The notes under the pieces: model-generated | What the model was told of the DNA's origin: nothing | Databases searched by the model: none | The model's input: only the letters and a program-made list of their open reading frames with translations | Shown here: positions 60,875 to 64,000 of the stretch, one piece after another | Position numbering within the stretch: the first letter of the stretch is position 1 | How the letters are laid out: each line of letters starts with the position of its first letter | Assembly: GCA_900319245.1 (NCBI GenBank) | Contig: ONNQ01000009.1 | Location: forward strand, 1-64,000 | Source: an uncultured Lachnospiraceae bacterium | GTDB taxonomy: Bacteria > Bacillota > Clostridia > Lachnospirales > Lachnospiraceae | Length of the DNA: 64,000 nt | Direction: 5' to 3' | Translations under genes and position numbers: made by a program

Positions 60875-61231
60875 TTCATTTCCTCCTTTGTTTGATTTGT
60901 ATGTTGGAACAGCAGATCTTCCTGCCTTGCTCTTTCTTATCTGCTGTTTCCGTTTCCTTTGTTCTGATGCCATTGTATGGGAGGAAATAAGAAACTTTAA
61001 TGCGTTCAATTTCGCACGGATGGAAAGGAATTAGTGCGGTGGATTGCACCGATTTGGAAATGAATTAGTACGGGGATTTGCCAAAAAAGTGAAATAGATT
61101 AGTGCAGTAGATTTCCGCGGAGTGGAAATGAGGTGAACGAAATGACCGGCGCCATCCGAGCGACACTGAGGAAGTACACGGCATAAGATTTGTGCTTCTA
61201 TGAAATGAGCAAATATTTGTGTGGATAATAC
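60875..61231. other. Sorbitol operon upstream region
   Basis: No gene. It contains the operon promoter region (weak minus-strand TTAAAG/TACAAT near 60970-61000) and a three-copy 34-bp repeat at 61020-61130. Sorbitol-dependent regulators would bind here. Confidence 0.5.
61020..61130. repeat. Three-copy 34-bp repeat upstream of the sorbitol operon
   Basis: TTAGTGCGG, TTAGTACGG and TTAGTGCAG start at 61031, 61065 and 61099, each preceded by GGAAA/GAAAT and followed by GGATT/GATTT. Regular 34-bp spacing (about three helical turns) in a promoter region suggests operators. Confidence 0.65.
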
Positions 61232-61273
61232 AAAGAGCTGCGGCAGGCCTGGTAGTCTGTCGCAGCTCTTTAC
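61232..61273 (-). terminator. Intrinsic terminator of the GH32 gene
   Basis: AAAGAGCTGCG...CGCAGCTCTTT 11-bp stem, T-rich on the minus strand, downstream of the GH32 stop. Confidence 0.85.
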
Positions 61274-61363
61274 TTATTTGTACTTTGTGGTGTGTAAGTT
61301 CAGAACCACTCTTTTTTCACCGGTGATGGTCAGATGAAGGACCGCTCTTTTCATCCGTGGCGG

Positions 61364-62845
61364 TCAGATGAGAAACTGCTCTTTCACCGCCGGTTTGAGG
61401 GTCCACATCCTGTTGAATGTATCCCCCTCGATACGGAAGAAGTGTTCTTCCTTGGTGGGGAAGATCCTGGAGGTGAAGACCGCGTCGCCGTCGTTTACGA
61501 AAATCTCGATGGAACTGCTGTCCACAAAGATTCTAAGGTGAGACAGGCCGTTCTCCAGCGGTCTTGTGCGGCTCTCGCCTTCCGACTCGTTAAATCTTGT
61601 CCTCATGCCGCTTCTGTCCACCGTGATCTCTTTTCGGTCCTCGCTGTAGAGGATCGACAGGCCGCCTTTTCCGGCTTCATCCGTAAACAGATAGAGGCTG
61701 ACATCTCCTTTGCGGCAGTCCAGTTCCACTTCTGCGGCGCGCGGCAGCGCATAGCAACCCGCTTCGTTGGCCGTAAAGGGGAGTTTCTCATCTCTGAGTT
61801 TCTTGAGTTCCGGCAGGGGCTGCTGGATCAGACGTCTGCCCCTGACCGTCAGCTCTCTGGGAAGCGTCAGGCACCCGGCCCAGTCCTCTTCGTCCGTCGG
61901 ATAGCTTACGTCCGGCACGCCCATCCAGGCGATCAGGATTGCCTTGTCCGCGTCCTGCAGGTTGTTGGCACAGGCCGCCGCATAGGAATCGAAGCCAAAA
62001 TCCAGCACGTGGAACTGTCCGTCCGGCGTAAAGGTCAATGTCTCCCAGTCCATATTTCCGATGATATAGCCGTTGTGGTTCTGGCTCTGTCCCCTTCCGG
62101 GAATGGTCAGGTGCTGCGGGCACAAAAGCAGCACGTCTCTGCCGCCGATATGCTCTACAGAAGGGCACTCCCACATGTCGCCAAACGATTCGAATCCCGG
62201 CACTTTCATCTCTCCGAGGAAGGTCCATCCGTGCTGCAGATCCTCCGACGAATACACCAGTGCGCAGCCCCTCTTGTCCTTGGTCTGGGCGCCGATGATC
62301 ATATAGTAGGTGTCACTTCCGGGAATGCGGATGATCTTGGGATCTCTCTGGTGCTCCGTGTAGTCGGGATTGGCCCCGAATAAGGGCAGCGGATACTTCT
62401 CCGGCCAGCCGTCGTTGCCGAGTCTTGCCAGGCATGTGTAGGCGTGGCGCGTCCAGTCTGCGTCCCTGTGATTGCCCGTGTAATAGAGGTATATTTTGTC
62501 ATCGATGGGCATGGCCGAGCCCGAATAGACGCCCTTATTGTCGTAGCCGTCCTCCTGATCCGGCAGGAGGCAGACGCCGAGATTCTTCCAAGTCACCAGA
62601 TCCTTGGAAATAATGTGGTACCAGTGCTTGAGGCCGTGCACCGCGCCCCAGGGGCACCACTGATAGAAAAGGTGCCAGCGATTATCATGCCAGACAAATC
62701 CGTTGGGATCGTTCATCAGACCGGTGACTGCCTGGTTGTGAAAGGTCTGCCTGTAAGCGGATTTGCTGATCCTGTCATACAGGTCCTTGAGCTCCTGCGG
62801 ATCCTTCAGATAGCGATATTTCTCTTCCCGCGTCCATTCTCTCAT
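61364..62845 (-). CDS. GH32 sucrose-6-phosphate hydrolase / beta-fructosidase
   Basis: A 493-residue GH32 enzyme: nucleophile motif MNDPNG (Asp46), the RDP motif (Asp168) and the EC motif (Glu226-Cys227) in a five-bladed propeller, then a C-terminal beta sandwich ending in SSSIEIFVNDGDAVFTSRIF. It cuts sucrose-6-phosphate (ScrB/SacA-like) or fructosides in the cytoplasm; there is no signal peptide. It lies upstream of the sorbitol operon on the same strand with a terminator between. Frame intact. Confidence 0.93.
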   Translation of the reverse strand: MREWTREEKYRYLKDPQELKDLYDRISKSAYRQTFHNQAVTGLMNDPNGFVWHDNRWHLFYQWCPWGAVHGLKHWYHIISKDLVTWKNLGVCLLPDQEDGYDNKGVYSGSAMPIDDKIYLYYTGNHRDADWTRHAYTCLARLGNDGWPEKYPLPLFGANPDYTEHQRDPKIIRIPGSDTYYMIIGAQTKDKRGCALVYSSEDLQHGWTFLGEMKVPGFESFGDMWECPSVEHIGGRDVLLLCPQHLTIPGRGQSQNHNGYIIGNMDWETLTFTPDGQFHVLDFGFDSYAAACANNLQDADKAILIAWMGVPDVSYPTDEEDWAGCLTLPRELTVRGRRLIQQPLPELKKLRDEKLPFTANEAGCYALPRAAEVELDCRKGDVSLYLFTDEAGKGGLSILYSEDRKEITVDRSGMRTRFNESEGESRTRPLENGLSHLRIFVDSSSIEIFVNDGDAVFTSRIFPTKEEHFFRIEGDTFNRMWTLKPAVKEQFLI

Positions 62846-63185
62846 TGCTATATCTCCTCCATGATTTAAAAAGGCAATGACTTGTAAGCCCCCATCTGCC
62901 GTTCGTCACTGCCTGTCCCGTACTGCTTCTATTTTACAATATTCTTAAATTTCCGTACATGGAATTGTTTATGCAATTGGTGACTATGGGATTGTTTATG
63001 CATTTGGCGGCTATACGCCCGATGACCTGCCTGCGCAGACAATCTCGCAGGGATCATATTTACATTTTCACCAAATGCAATTAGGATGAGTAAGGTAAAC
63101 AACAGCAAACCATCATCCAGCGATTAGGATGGGTAAGGCAAGCAGTATCAACCCTTCATCCCGCAACAGGCCATAGGAAATACAC
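62846..63185. repeat. Divergent region with two tandem duplications
   Basis: ATGG(A/G)ATTGTTTATGCA occurs at 62959 and 62986 (27-bp period). ATTAGGATG(A/G)GTAAGG occurs at 63080 and 63123 (43-bp period). No gene. Confidence 0.7.
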
Positions 63186-63608
63186 ATGAACTACGAAGAA
63201 TTCATCCGTAACTACCACAATCACAGCCCCTTTGCCAACTCCATCGGGCTCCGGCTCACCGCCATGGAGGACGGGCACGCGGAGGGAGAGATTGCGATCA
63301 CGCCCTCTCTCTTTAATCCCATTGGTTCCATCCACGGCGGCATTTATTATACGCTCGCCGACACGGTTGGCGGCTGCGCCGCAAGGACCAGAGGCCAGAT
63401 TCCCACTACGATCGAGGGCAAGATCAATCATATCCGCGCGGCCACGCACAAGGACAAGAAGCTCATCGCCAAAGGGGACGTCATCCACTTCGGCCGCAAG
63501 ACAATCGTGAGCTCCGTGGAGATCACCAATGACAGCGGACAGACCCTGTGCGTCGGTCTCTTCACCTTCTTTGCGCTCAACAAGGAGGACCTTGCCTCCT
63601 TTGTGTGA
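63186..63608 (+). CDS. PaaI-family thioesterase
   Basis: A 140-residue hot-dog-fold protein. The family core FNPIGSIHGGIYYTLADTVG (HGG...aD) is present (about 46-65), and the C-terminus has the usual beta strand TLCVGLFTFFAL. It hydrolyses a phenylacetyl- or other acyl-CoA type thioester. It is divergent from GH32 and convergent with the regulator at the edge. Confidence 0.92.
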   Translation: MNYEEFIRNYHNHSPFANSIGLRLTAMEDGHAEGEIAITPSLFNPIGSIHGGIYYTLADTVGGCAARTRGQIPTTIEGKINHIRAATHKDKKLIAKGDVIHFGRKTIVSSVEITNDSGQTLCVGLFTFFALNKEDLASFV

Positions 63609-63652
63609 TGGGCCTAGGCATCAATGATCGCATGTTAATCCGCCCGAAGTCC

Positions 63653-64000
63653 CTACATCTTCTGGATCATGCAGGCGACGGTGTACTCCACGCGCTCCTT
63701 GGGCGTCTCCAGGCTGCACCCCAGGAGTTTGCGGATGTTGGCCATCCGGTACAGAATGGTGTTCCTGTGTATGTACAGCTCCTCGGACATGGCCTTGATG
63801 CTGCCGCCGTTTCTAAGGTACGACTCCAGTGTCACAAGATAGTCCCCGTTGTGCTCCCGGTCGTACTCGAGGATCGGCGCGAGGAGCTTGCCGGACAGGT
63901 CCGTGAGGAGCTTCCTGTCCTCCACCAGATACAACATCTGATACAGTCCCATCGTGTCAAAATACAGAAGCCCCTCTTTTCTCTTTAACGCCATCTCCGC
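63653..64000 (-). CDS. PucR/CdaR-type regulator, C-terminal part (cut by window edge)
   Basis: The visible 115 residues continue beyond the right edge (frame open to base 64000). YLRNGGSIKAMSEELYIHRN followed by TILYRMANIRKLLG is the PucR C-terminal helix-turn-helix (HTH_30). The preceding LLAPILEYDREHNGDYLVTL is the typical linker. Such proteins regulate purine, sugar-acid or other catabolic genes. The sensor domain is outside. Confidence 0.88.
   Translation of the reverse strand, partial: AEMALKRKEGLLYFDTMGLYQMLYLVEDRKLLTDLSGKLLAPILEYDREHNGDYLVTLESYLRNGGSIKAMSEELYIHRNTILYRMANIRKLLGCSLETPKERVEYTVACMIQKM

Noticed and set aside
61334..62383. 349-codon plus-strand frame
   Set aside because: Antisense to the GH32 gene, whose catalytic motifs are intact on the other strand.
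1..64000. tRNA and rRNA genes
   Set aside because: No cloverleaf with a T-loop GGTTCGAATCC-type motif and no rRNA-like sequence was seen in intergenic regions.

Overview
The window looks like chromosomal DNA of a low-to-mid-GC Firmicute of the Clostridia, most likely a Lachnospiraceae-type gut anaerobe. This is inferred from strong AGGAGG-type ribosome binding sites with occasional TTG/GTG starts, and from family content: a GutM-type sorbitol PTS operon, the DUF2975/XRE/DUF4173 trio, a DUF6765 protein, an HdeD/DUF308 protein, DegV and RidA. No rRNA, tRNA, CRISPR array, integrase or complete insertion sequence was seen.

Region A (1-14.3 kb) is visibly AT-richer than the rest and is signalling-rich. 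It holds the start of a Ser/Thr protein kinase cut by the left edge, a 398-aa protein overlapping it, a PP2C phosphatase, a lipoprotein, a zinc-ribbon membrane protein, a 1219-aa UPF1-like SF1 helicase, a zinc-ribbon PrsW-type intramembrane protease, an ABC-2 permease coupled to an FHA-ABC ATPase, and a further zinc-ribbon membrane protein. Kinase, phosphatase and FHA phosphothreonine reader in one cluster, with recurrent N-terminal zinc ribbons and a duplicated intergenic cassette, make this the best candidate for an undescribed system.

Region B (14.3-24.6 kb) is a patchwork: two lipoproteins, a CmpB-family membrane protein, a fourth zinc-ribbon protein, a MATE exporter behind an attenuator-like leader, an S66 peptidase whose C-terminus is encoded by a dispersed palindrome, an autoregulated-looking XRE/membrane-protein pair, and an Rpn-type PD-(D/E)XK protein. 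Gene remnants (HIRAN domain; flavin reductase at 28.5 kb) and short repeats are common.

Region C (24.6-34.5 kb) holds the DUF2975-XRE-DUF4173 operon behind a 19-bp-arm inverted repeat, a YihY/BrkB protein, a YdcF protein, a second MATE exporter coupled to an unknown 606-aa protein, and a DegV-MarR pair with two copies of a palindromic operator at the promoter.

Region D (34.5-40.6 kb) is a lactose/beta-galactoside locus: an AraC regulator divergent from a 1061-aa GH2 beta-galactosidase followed by a GPH-family sugar symporter. Region E (40.6-57.5 kb) has a 63-bp tandem repeat, a small leucine-rich-repeat protein, a RelE-type toxin-antitoxin pair, an ABC exporter, a DUF58/DUF4129-like/MoxR set behind a Na/Pi cotransporter, an AEC transporter, a DUF6765 operon, an SDR, and small metabolic genes (CinA/PncC-like, ketopantoate-reductase-like, RidA, HAD phosphatase).

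Region F (57.8-63 kb) is a sorbitol operon (srlD-gutM-IIC-IIBC) without a visible IIA gene, with a GH32 sucrose-6-phosphate hydrolase upstream on the same strand. The right edge has a PaaI-type thioesterase and the C-terminus of a PucR/CdaR-type regulator. Two copies of a GGATATGGG...CCCNTATCC hairpin element (44.4 and 57.6 kb), other dispersed repeats, and many short intergenic tandem duplications recur through the window.
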